A stretch of DNA of 14,819 nucleotides from Patescibacteria group bacterium (lineage in GTDB: Bacteria; Patescibacteriota; Minisyncoccia; Minisyncoccales; CG1-02-41-26). The stretch's first letter is position 1, and every line of letters starts with the position of its first letter. A model generated the notes under the pieces. It had not been told where the DNA came from, did no database searches, and saw only the letters and a list, made by a program, of their open reading frames with translations. Shown here one piece after another: positions 1 through 6,057 of this stretch. The stretch is taken from the NCBI GenBank assembly GCA_018830365.1, contig JAHJSK010000074.1:1-14819 (forward strand), read 5' to 3'. A program made the translations under genes and the position numbers.

Positions 1-1
1 A

Positions 2-31
2 TTTCGACCTTTTGCTCTAAGAAAATTATGA
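2..31 (+). CDS. Possible 3' end of an upstream gene
   Basis: An open frame enters from the left edge and ends at TGA 29-31, giving the tail FRPFALRKL. Nine residues cannot identify a family. The tail would fit a transposase C-terminus, because IS-end-like repeats follow at 48-90, but that is inference. It could equally be chance open frame. Confidence 0.25.
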   Translation, partial: FRPFALRKL

Positions 32-47
32 CACAAAATTGTTAAGG

Positions 48-90
48 TAGGACATTTCTAAATTGCTCAACTAGGACATTATCATATTGC
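48..90. repeat. Two 19-bp near-repeats, possible IS terminal region
   Basis: TAGGACATT-5 nt-ATTGC occurs at 48-66 and again at 72-90, 24 bp apart; only the central five bases differ. Closely spaced repeats of a GGACATT motif just after a coding tail are typical of transposase-binding sites at insertion-sequence ends. The element itself would lie left of the window. No inverted partner is visible here. Confidence 0.35.
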
Positions 91-203
91 CGCGACAATC
101 TCCGCGTCTCTCTTTCGCGCAAAGCGTTTTTTTGATATTATATTCTAATGACTTTAGATTTATTAATGCTTCGTTTCGCTTAAAAGGAAATTTTTAAAAC
201 ACA

Positions 204-1964
204 ATGAAAAATCAGGAATTAGCAAATATATTTTACGAGATTGCCGACTATCTTACTATGGAAGATGAGGTCTTCAGGCCTTTGGCTTTTAAAAAAGCGG
301 CCGTCAGTTTGGAAACAATGAAAGAAAACATAGAAGAAATTTATAAAAAAGGCGGGATTCCCGCGTTAAAAGAAATTTCAGGTGTGGGAAAAAATATTGC
401 TGAAAAAATTGAGGAGTATTTAAAAACCGGGAGAATTAAATGTTGCGAAGATTTAAAAAAGAAAACCCCGATTGATATTCAGGAATTAATCGCTGTTGAA
501 GGGTTGGGACCTAAAAAAATTAAATTTCTTTATCAAAAATTGAAAATTAAAAATTTAAAAGATTTAGAAAAAGCAAGTAAGAAACACGAAATCGCTCCCT
601 TGTTTGGTTTTGGAGAAAAAACAGAAAAAAATATCTTGCAAGGAATTGAATTTTTAAAAACAAGCAAAGGAAGGTTTTTACTGGGAGAGATATTGCCACT
701 GGTTAAAGAAATTGCAGAAAAATTAAAAAATCTAAAACAAGTTAAAAAAATATCAATTGCCGGCTCCGTAAGAAGAATGAAAGAAACAATTGGCGATGTT
801 GATTTTTTAGTTGCTTCCAATAAGCCAGCGCAAATAATGGATTTTTTTGTTTCTTTGCCCGAGGTTATTAAAATTTGGAGCAAGGGTAAAACAAAATCAT
901 CAATCCGACTAAAAAATGGGACGGATATGGATTTAAGAATTGTGCCGGAAAAAAGTTATGGCGCGGCATTGCAGTATTTCACTGGGTCAAAAGAACATAA
1001 CATCGCTTTGAGAAAAATTGCGATGACTAAAGGATTGAAACTTAATGAATACGGGCTTTTTCGCGGCTCCGTAAAAATCGCAGGTGAAAATGAAAAAGAA
1101 ATTTATAAAAAATTAGGCCTGCAATGGATTCCAGCCGAGATTCGGGAAAATCAAGGCGAAATTGAAATGGCGCAAAAAAATAATTTACCAAAACTTATTG
1201 AACAAAACGACATTAAAGGAGATTTGCATTGCCATTCAAATTGGAGCGATGGAGAAAATACTATTGAGGAAATTGCCAAACAAGCTGTGAGTCAAGGATA
1301 TGAATATATTGGAATTTCTGACCATACAAAATTTTTAAAAATTGCTAACGGATTAGATGAAAAAAAATTGGCTCAACAAAAAAAAGAAATTGACAAAATC
1401 AATGTCAAATGTTTTACCCCGTTAGATGCGAAGTTATCTAATGGGGCAAGAATGTCAAATGTCAAATGTCGCATATTGCAGGGTTGCGAGGCGAACATTT
1501 TAAAAGATGGCTCTATTGATATAAAAAATGAAACGCTTAAAAAATTGGACTTTGTTATTGCCGGCGTTCATTCGTCTTTTAAAATGCCAAAAGAACAAAT
1601 GACTGAAAGAATTATCAAAGCAATGCAAAATCCTTTTGTGGACATTATTTCTCACCTTACGGGTCGGCTTTTAAAACATCGCGAGGAATATGAAATTGAT
1701 TTTGACAAAATTTTAGCTTGCGCCAAAGAAACTGGTACGATTTTAGAAATTAATGCTAATCCATACAGGCTTGATTTAAATGCTCAAAATATCCGCAAAA
1801 CAAAAGAAATGGGAATAAAAATGATTATAAGCTCTGACTCTCATCATAAAGAGCAATTGAATTTTATAGAATTCGGGGTTAGCCAAGCCCGACGCGGCTG
1901 GGCAGAAAAAAAAGACATTGTAAATACTTTTTCATTAAAGAAATTGTTGGATTTTTTAAAATAA
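204..1964 (+). CDS. polX: DNA polymerase X with PHP exonuclease domain (PolX)
   Basis: Family-X DNA polymerase/3'-5' exonuclease, a gap-filling repair enzyme. Residues 1-150 hold the helix-hairpin-helix region (ISGVGKNIAEKI at 58-69; VEGLGPKKI at 98-106). The nucleotidyltransferase core has GSVRRMKETIGDVDFLV at 187-203 with Asp198 and Asp200, and DMDLR at 241-245 supplying the third Asp. The PHP domain keeps its metal ligands: DLHCH 340-344, SDG 348-350, SDH 372-374, Glu429, His456, His484 and SDSHH 544-548. At 586 aa it is slightly longer than typical PolX (about 570). The excess is a 19-residue insertion between two NVKC copies (400-403 and 419-422) encoded by a palindromic 57-bp insert. 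No convincing Shine-Dalgarno precedes ATG 204; AAAGGAA lies too far upstream. The stop codon lies in the arm of a downstream hairpin. Confidence 0.95.
   Translation: MKNQELANIFYEIADYLTMEDEVFRPLAFKKAAVSLETMKENIEEIYKKGGIPALKEISGVGKNIAEKIEEYLKTGRIKCCEDLKKKTPIDIQELIAVEGLGPKKIKFLYQKLKIKNLKDLEKASKKHEIAPLFGFGEKTEKNILQGIEFLKTSKGRFLLGEILPLVKEIAEKLKNLKQVKKISIAGSVRRMKETIGDVDFLVASNKPAQIMDFFVSLPEVIKIWSKGKTKSSIRLKNGTDMDLRIVPEKSYGAALQYFTGSKEHNIALRKIAMTKGLKLNEYGLFRGSVKIAGENEKEIYKKLGLQWIPAEIRENQGEIEMAQKNNLPKLIEQNDIKGDLHCHSNWSDGENTIEEIAKQAVSQGYEYIGISDHTKFLKIANGLDEKKLAQQKKEIDKINVKCFTPLDAKLSNGARMSNVKCRILQGCEANILKDGSIDIKNETLKKLDFVIAGVHSSFKMPKEQMTERIIKAMQNPFVDIISHLTGRLLKHREEYEIDFDKILACAKETGTILEINANPYRLDLNAQNIRKTKEMGIKMIISSDSHHKEQLNFIEFGVSQARRGWAEKKDIVNTFSLKKLLDFLK
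1401..1469. repeat. In-frame palindromic insertion in the polX PHP domain
   Basis: AATGTCAAATGT occurs at 1401-1412 and in frame again at 1458-1469, exactly 57 bp apart (a third, overlapping copy begins at 1451). Between them is an inverted repeat: CCCCGTTAGAT at 1417-1427 pairs with ATCTAATGGGG at 1436-1446 around GCGAAGTT, with one G-T wobble. The flank word also occurs in the non-coding spacer upstream of clpB (TCAAATGTCAAA near 8814). It looks like a small intergenic-type palindrome inserted with duplication of its flank. Confidence 0.7.
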
Positions 1965-2019
1965 ACCCTAGACATTTAGTTGAAATTTAATACCCCACCC
2001 AAATGTCTGGAGTTTATTT
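1959..2019 (+). terminator. Hairpin at the polX stop codon, probable terminator
   Basis: AAATAAACCCTAGACATTT at 1959-1977 pairs with AAATGTCTGGAGTTTATTT at 2001-2019. Of 19 positions 17 are Watson-Crick pairs, one is a wobble and one a mismatch; the loop is 23 nt. The left arm includes the polX stop TAA. The right arm ends in a T-rich stretch but not a clean T run, so termination is likely rather than proven. Confidence 0.45.
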
Positions 2020-2060
2020 CGCCCCGCCAAAACCCCATTCAACGGAGAGACAAGCAAAAC

Positions 2061-2089
2061 TTCACTTAATAATAGATTTGTGTTAAAAT
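2061..2089 (+). promoter_or_regulatory. Sigma-70-type promoter for ruvA
   Basis: The -35 box TTCACT (2061-2066), a 17-bp spacer and the -10 box TAAAAT (2084-2089) lie about 40 bp before the ruvA start. TAAAAT matches the -10 consensus at 5 of 6 positions. Confidence 0.5.
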
Positions 2090-2090
2090 C

Positions 2091-2120
2091 AGAACGGCTA
2101 AATGCGTAGAACGGTTAAAT
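2091..2120 (+). repeat. 13-bp direct repeat in the ruvA leader
   Basis: AGAACGGCTAAAT (2091-2103) and AGAACGGTTAAAT (2108-2120) differ at one base and lie 17 bp apart. They sit between the predicted transcription start and the ruvA ATG, a plausible place for an operator. No known binding site was recognised. Confidence 0.4.
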
Positions 2121-2129
2121 TAAAAAAAT

Positions 2130-2696
2130 ATGATCAGTTATTTGAATGGAGAAATAATTTTAAAAGGGAAAATTTTTATTGTCCTAAAAGTTAACGATGT
2201 AGGGTACAAGGTTTTTTTGCAGGGAAAAGATTTAGAGAAAATAAAAGAAAAAGACAAAACGGAATTTTTTACCTTTTTTTCTTTGGGCAGAGAAAAAATA
2301 GAGCTTTTTGGATTTTTGAGCAGAGAAGGATTGGAATTTTTTGAAATTTTAAACAGCATTTCTGGTGTAGGACCAAAAACCGCTTTAATTTTATCTTCTT
2401 TTGGCTCTTTGGAAAATTTAAAACAAGCGATTGAAAAAGAAGATGAAGATTTTCATCAACAAATTAAAGGCATTGGACAAAAAAAAATGCAAAAAATAAT
2501 TTTAGAGATAACCGGCAAGATTAAAGAAATGGGAAAAACAACAGGAGCAGACAAAGAACCGGCATTGGCGGCATTAATTTCTTTGGGCTTTCCTGCTCAA
2601 AAAGCCAGTTTTGCTTTGTCACAAATTCCTCAAGAAATTCAAGAAACTGAAAAAAGAATCAAGCAAGCTCTAAAAATTTTAAAAAATGTTTCCTGA
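2130..2696 (+). CDS. ruvA: Holliday junction branch migration protein RuvA
   Basis: RuvA binds four-way DNA junctions as a tetramer and loads the RuvB motor. The 188-aa product is near the usual 190-205. It starts with the typical MISYLNGEI and the OB-fold domain I (about 1-62, with VNDVGYKVF and FTFFSLGREKIELFGF). Domain II carries two helix-hairpin-helix motifs (ISGVGPKTALIL and IKGIGQKKMQKIILEI). Domain III, which contacts RuvB, is the C-terminal part beginning EPALAALISLGF. No ruvB or ruvC is adjacent. The start has no Shine-Dalgarno; the leader is AT-rich and holds a 13-bp direct repeat. The gene ends 12 bp before the convergent toxin gene. Confidence 0.95.
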   Translation: MISYLNGEIILKGKIFIVLKVNDVGYKVFLQGKDLEKIKEKDKTEFFTFFSLGREKIELFGFLSREGLEFFEILNSISGVGPKTALILSSFGSLENLKQAIEKEDEDFHQQIKGIGQKKMQKIILEITGKIKEMGKTTGADKEPALAALISLGFPAQKASFALSQIPQEIQETEKRIKQALKILKNVS

Positions 2697-2708
2697 AATA
2701 AACAGATG

Positions 2709-2975
2709 TTAGCATTTTTCCAAAATATCATGCTTTCCTATTCTTAAGAGAATATACTCATCTTTGATAATTTGAAATATAAAGCGGTAGTTCTTGGTAA
2801 TGCTTCCCTCAAAAACTCTTTCTTTTTCGTATTTGCGAACTATTTTAATTCTTAAAGAAGGATAAGAAATATCTTTTATTAAAAACCCTAATTGTTTCTC
2901 TGTTTGTTTTTGAATGAGTTGGGGCAGATTTTTGAAATCTTTTTTAAAACTCTTGGCTCTAATTATTTTTTTCAT
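2709..2975 (-). CDS. RelE/ParE-superfamily toxin
   Basis: An 88-aa protein with the RelE/ParE toxin fold signature: basic N-terminal helices (KKIIRAKSFKKDFKNLP) followed by strands ending in RVFEGSITKNYRFIFQI and ILLRIGKHD, the usual C-terminal R..Y/R..LL.IG.HD pattern. RelE-type members cleave mRNA on the ribosome, whereas ParE-type members poison gyrase; the sequence alone does not decide between them. Its start overlaps the end of the upstream antitoxin gene by 17 bp, the normal coupled antitoxin-toxin order. Its 3' end is 12 bp from the convergent end of ruvA. Confidence 0.85.
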   Translation of the reverse strand: MKKIIRAKSFKKDFKNLPQLIQKQTEKQLGFLIKDISYPSLRIKIVRKYEKERVFEGSITKNYRFIFQIIKDEYILLRIGKHDILEKC

Positions 2976-3231
2976 AAAGATCTTCGGCTAAATCCCTTAG
3001 GTTATTAAATGTTTTTGCTCTTCCTTTTTTAACGTCTTCCAATGCTTGCTTTAACATTTCTTCTCCTTGTTTTGACAGCTCTACCATGGGAATGGTTTTG
3101 ACAGGAGTTAATACAACCCTACCTTTTTTAACTTCAGTTTCCAATAAATCCCCTGTATTTAAATCTAAAATCTCCCTTAACATGGTAGGCAAGGTAATTT
3201 GACCGCTTCTTAAAAGTTGAATAGTCGGCAT
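2959..3231 (-). CDS. AbrB/MazE-family antitoxin
   Basis: A 90-aa antitoxin with an N-terminal swapped-hairpin AbrB DNA-binding domain (MPTIQLLRSGQITLPTMLREIL, then GDLLETEVKKGRVVLTP). An acidic, helical C-terminal tail (EEMLKQALEDVKKG..NNLRDLAEDLYEKNN) probably wraps the toxin. The start at 3231 is chosen because AAAGGAATTAAA precedes that ATG at Shine-Dalgarno distance and because AbrB domains usually begin there. An upstream in-frame ATG at 3273 would add MMKILEKIKEKGIK and falls at the edge of the dispersed repeat. Such antitoxins usually repress their own operon. Confidence 0.8.
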   Translation of the reverse strand: MPTIQLLRSGQITLPTMLREILDLNTGDLLETEVKKGRVVLTPVKTIPMVELSKQGEEMLKQALEDVKKGRAKTFNNLRDLAEDLYEKNN

Positions 3232-3270
3232 TTTAATTCCTTTTTCTTTTATTTTTTCTAATATTTTCAT

Positions 3271-3388
3271 CATGTATCGGAAAGTGTTTATCCCTCACCT
3301 TTTTTCCTTCGGGAAAAAAGGTGAGGGATTTATTTCGAAGTAGGCATTGAACAATTCTATGGAATTGTTCAATCGTCCTATTGTCGCG
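3271..3388. repeat. Dispersed 118-bp repeat, copy 1
   Basis: Bases 3271-3372 are identical to 10280-10381 (102 bp), and similarity continues to 3388 with three substitutions, all transitions. It holds two perfect hairpins. One is a 17-bp stem (3291-3307 with 3312-3328) closed by C(TTCG)G, an ultra-stable tetraloop in RNA. The other is a 12-bp stem (3346-3357 with 3362-3373) around TATG. It starts at the upstream in-frame ATG of the antitoxin gene. Both copies have the same orientation. Confidence 0.9.
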
Positions 3389-3412
3389 TCTCGTCCCGCT
3401 AATCGGGATCTC

Positions 3413-3453
3413 GCCAGTGCAATTTTTCTCGAAGAGAAAAATTGCATATCTGG
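3413..3453. repeat. Variable-stem hairpin module, copy 1
   Basis: Fixed ends GCCAGTGC and GCATATCTGG enclose a perfect 13-bp stem (3418-3430 with 3434-3446, loop GAA) of sequence TGCAATTTTTCTC. CCAG/CTGG pair outside the stem, leaving an unpaired TAT on one side. The same ends occur twice beside the second 118-bp repeat with entirely different stem sequences. Confidence 0.75.
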
Positions 3454-3688
3454 TAAATACAAATTTACATCTTTACAAAAAGATTAGCAAAACCAAAATT
3501 ATTTGTCAATTGCAATTGCTATTTTATAATTAGTGATTTTTTAACTGCAAAATTTTTAGCGCTTTTATAAAAAGCCCCTTACGCAAATTTTGTAAAAGGC
3601 ATCAAAAATTAATTCAATAGAAGATATAATACATTTTGTGATTTTTCACAAATAAATAATTAAATAGTTTTTGAGATATTGTAGATAC
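3454..3688. other. AT-rich spacer without a recognisable gene
   Basis: No supported reading frame is seen on either strand. A TATAAT hexamer at 3625-3630 has no good -35 partner and no downstream gene. Short palindromes such as TTGTGATTTTTCACAA are present but not compelling. Confidence 0.5.
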
Positions 3689-3821
3689 CCCCGCCCTTAC
3701 GGGTGGGGCTCTTTTATATTTCAATCTCCGATTGTCCCGCTTCTTCCAATCCTTTTATATCAAATGATGCAAAATTTGAAAGAAGCGGAAACCGCTCTCA
3801 TCCCCGCCCTTACGGGCGGGG
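3689..3821. repeat. Pair of GC-rich REP-like hairpins around an inner stem
   Basis: CCCCGCCC-TTAC-GGGTGGGG (3689-3708) and CCCCGCCC-TTAC-GGGCGGGG (3802-3821) are almost identical 8-bp-stem hairpins in otherwise AT-rich DNA. Between them CCGCTTCTT (3737-3745) pairs with AAGAAGCGG (3780-3788). The layout resembles a bacterial REP pair. A 74-codon frame running across it is composed of these repeats and is not called as a gene. Confidence 0.65.
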
Positions 3822-3964
3822 ACTTCTCGCCAAATTAAAACTAATCAGAGACCCGATCCCTGACATTTCCTTACTTCGTTTAAAAATAGAAATCATCGGC
3901 AAAAAAAAGCGTCTCCGTCTTTTGTGACAAAGCCGTTTGAACTCTTTATTGCGCTACATCCTCC

Positions 3965-5713
3965 TTAATGTCGGTAAAAGCCCTTTAGTGATATTCCAAA
4001 TTCTTTGCTCAATATTCTTAACTTTTCTTCAATCTTATCCCAATATTTTTTATCAAATCCTGATTGATAGAGTGACAAATATTGAGGGTATTTTTTCTTT
4101 AGAACATCTTGAATGGCTTGTCGATTTCCACACTTCATATTTAAACTTTCTGCCATTACGAAATCAACTTTGCCTTGAATAGCCGTAAAAATGGCTTCAA
4201 GGTTAGTCAATTCAGGTAGAATTGGTCCGATAAAGATGTAGGTGGCAATACCTTCTCGATGGAGAGTTTCAAGAGCGTCTATCCTTTTTTGAGGCGCAGA
4301 AGAATGAGGTTCAAAATTATGAGCAATTTCTTGATCTGTTGTTGTGATAGTTAAACCAACTTCGCATTTGCTGAACTGCCTAAACAGATCTAATTCCCGA
4401 ACAACAAGATTAGACTTGGTCAAAACAGAAACTGGAAAATCGTGCTGAAGTAAAATTTCCAAAATTGCTCTGGTAATACGATACTTCTGCTCAACTGATT
4501 GATAGGCGTCAGTGACACTTCCTAAAAGCACTATGCCCTTTTTTGGTTTTTTGGCTAACTCTCTTACTAAAACTTCAGGAGCATTTATTTTAACATCAAG
4601 AAAATGTCCCCATGGTTCGTTGTGTCCAGTAAACCTTTTCATAAAACGGGCATAACAATAGACGCAATCGTGCAGACAACCAACATAAGGATTAATGCAG
4701 TAATCTACTTCTGGCAATCTGCTTTTAGTCAGAAGAGTTTTGCATTGTATGGTGTTAATTTTCATATTATTTAACCTCCCTTTTTTATTTTTCTGTGTGT
4801 GAGCAATTGTCCGACAAAATTTCGACCTTTCAGAATAGTCTGGAATTTTTACCGTTCTTTCCAGAATTTCATCTAAATCATCTTCCGGCAGTTTACCGAG
4901 ACGAAATCCCTTAAAAGGACAACAATTTTCGTCAATTGCCCAAGCACAAGCTGTTACCGTACCGTCAGGCAGAATACCAATTGAATCTACTACTGCAGGA
5001 CACTTTATAGTTCCTTCCAGTATTTTAAGTGAATGCTGAAAGAAAATTTTTGTAAAGCCGCGTAATCCTCGCAGAAATTTCATTGTCTTTAGATATTCTG
5101 AATTAGAGGGAGTAAGTTCTGCAAATTTAATGGCTCTTCCCACAGGATAAAATCTTAACAATTCCCATTCCGAAATACCATTTTCACACAGCCAGCGGTA
5201 TACGCTTTCAAGATTTTTCTCGGCCATTGTGGCGGGATAAAGAATGGTAACTGCTTTTGTTTTTATTCCTACTGCAACACACTTTTTCATTGCAACTATT
5301 GACGCAAGATTGTATCCGCGAGGGCGGAAAGGATTTTCTGTCTCTGGCAGATTATCTAATGTAAACTCTACTGCGCCAACTTTCTTTAGAAGCTCAAGTT
5401 TAGCATCGGTAATTTTACTACCTGTCATGCTAACACCAATTTTCCTAGCCGGCAACCAGCGAGTGGCTTGTTCAACTACTCGAAAATCCTCATCATAATA
5501 CAAGGGGTCGCCACCAAAAAAATCAATCTCGAAACCTCTGTCAGTCAAGATTTTTAACACTGTCAATTTTTCAGTCAGAGTAAGCTCTTCACCTTTTTCT
5601 TTTTGCGCCGATTGAATAAAGTGTTCAGTTGTATTGCAGACATGAAGTCCAGAAACACAACAAATTGCACAGTCCCAAGGACATGCTCTCGTTAAATTCC
5701 ATATCGCATCCAT
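3965..5713 (-). CDS. Fused double radical-SAM protein (SPASM-like maturase + SPL-family)
   Basis: This 582-aa protein holds two complete radical-SAM enzymes. Residues 1-316 carry CPWDCAIC (Cys11, 15, 18) for the 4Fe-4S cluster, a GGDPL motif, and a Cys-rich C-terminal region (CPAVVDSIGILPDGTVTAC, ENCCPF, FCRT). That region resembles the SPASM/twitch auxiliary-cluster domain of peptide- or protein-modifying maturases. Residues 317-582 begin MKINTIQC and carry INPYVGCLHDCVYCYARF (Cys346, 350, 353), typical of the spore-photoproduct-lyase-like family (COG1533). The junction HTQKNKKGRLNNM reads through spacer-like DNA that still contains GGGAGG nine bases before ATG 4765, so the second enzyme could also be made alone. 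The main start has a strong Shine-Dalgarno seven bases upstream. Composition looks more GC-rich than polX. The substrate is unknown. Confidence 0.85.
   Translation of the reverse strand: MDAIWNLTRACPWDCAICCVSGLHVCNTTEHFIQSAQKEKGEELTLTEKLTVLKILTDRGFEIDFFGGDPLYYDEDFRVVEQATRWLPARKIGVSMTGSKITDAKLELLKKVGAVEFTLDNLPETENPFRPRGYNLASIVAMKKCVAVGIKTKAVTILYPATMAEKNLESVYRWLCENGISEWELLRFYPVGRAIKFAELTPSNSEYLKTMKFLRGLRGFTKIFFQHSLKILEGTIKCPAVVDSIGILPDGTVTACAWAIDENCCPFKGFRLGKLPEDDLDEILERTVKIPDYSERSKFCRTIAHTQKNKKGRLNNMKINTIQCKTLLTKSRLPEVDYCINPYVGCLHDCVYCYARFMKRFTGHNEPWGHFLDVKINAPEVLVRELAKKPKKGIVLLGSVTDAYQSVEQKYRITRAILEILLQHDFPVSVLTKSNLVVRELDLFRQFSKCEVGLTITTTDQEIAHNFEPHSSAPQKRIDALETLHREGIATYIFIGPILPELTNLEAIFTAIQGKVDFVMAESLNMKCGNRQAIQDVLKKKYPQYLSLYQSGFDKKYWDKIEEKLRILSKEFGISLKGFYRH
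4763..4780 (-). promoter_or_regulatory. Internal Shine-Dalgarno and ATG at the radical-SAM junction
   Basis: On the minus strand GGGAGG (4775-4780) is followed by nine bases and ATG (4765-4763), in frame with the fused protein. Initiation here would give a 266-aa stand-alone SPL-like enzyme. It marks the former gene boundary. Confidence 0.6.
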
Positions 5714-5720
5714 TTTATCT

Positions 5721-5730
5721 ACCTCCTCCT
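5721..5730 (-). promoter_or_regulatory. Strong ribosome binding site of the radical-SAM gene
   Basis: AGGAGGAGGT lies seven bases before ATG 5713 and fixes this start. Such a strong site is unusual in this window, where polX, ruvA and clpB lack one. A second AAAAAGGAGGTGATG lies at about 5783-5795 and would only start a five-codon frame. Confidence 0.7.
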
Positions 5731-5798
5731 TCGACCTTGTCAGGGAAATTTTAAATTTTAAATCTTAAATCTTAAATCGCATCACCTCCTTTTTCTGT

Positions 5799-5915
5799 AT
5801 TTATCCTCACACCTTCCCAGAATACACCGTAGCAAAACTACGGGAATGAATGGACATCATAAAAATTCTTCCTACAGAGTTTTTTAATGCCCCGCAGGAA
5901 GGTGTGGGGATTTAT
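5799..5915 (-). ncRNA. Structured leader upstream of the radical-SAM gene
   Basis: Read on the minus strand, CCCCACACCTTCC at the 5' end pairs with GGAAGGTGTGAGG at the 3' end (13 bp, one wobble), closing about 80 nt. Inside, CCGTAG-TTTTG-CTACGG forms a perfect hairpin. The 5' arm can instead fold locally, with CCCC pairing with GGGG in CCCCACACCTTCCTGCGGGG; this would break the long stem. Mutually exclusive folds just before a gene's Shine-Dalgarno suggest an attenuator or riboswitch-like leader. The outer TTTATCC..GGATTTATT boundaries resemble those of the 118-bp repeat hairpin, so it may be a repeat family member instead. No known class was recognised. Confidence 0.4.
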
Positions 5916-5998
5916 TCAAATGTTTAAAACATTTAAATATTTTTTAAAAGACCTTTCGGGATTTATTTTCTTTCAAATTTACAATTCAGCTTATTACA

Positions 5999-6036
5999 TT
6001 TTTAAAAACTTGTCAATCTTGACAAGTTTTAAAAAT
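5999..6036 (-). terminator. Probable rho-independent terminator of clpB
   Basis: AAAACTTGTCAA (6005-6016) and TTGACAAGTTTT (6019-6030) form a perfect 12-bp inverted repeat. On the minus strand it is followed by a T-rich stretch, 27 bp after the clpB stop. The near-symmetrical A/T flanks would let it act in both directions. The rest of 5714-6057 has no supported gene. Confidence 0.6.
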
Positions 6037-6057
6037 CCTTACGCTTTTAATGTTCCT

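Noticed and set aside
3703..3927. 74-codon rightward frame
   Set aside because: It is composed of the GC-rich hairpin and low-complexity spacer, with no ribosome site or family motif.
3937..4182. 81-codon rightward frame with a hydrophobic start
   Set aside because: It is antisense to the SPL-like domain of the radical-SAM protein.
5807..5860. 17-codon leader peptide in the radical-SAM leader
   Set aside because: It has only a weak AGGAAG before ATG and no conservation evidence, so it is mentioned in the leader finding but not called as a gene.
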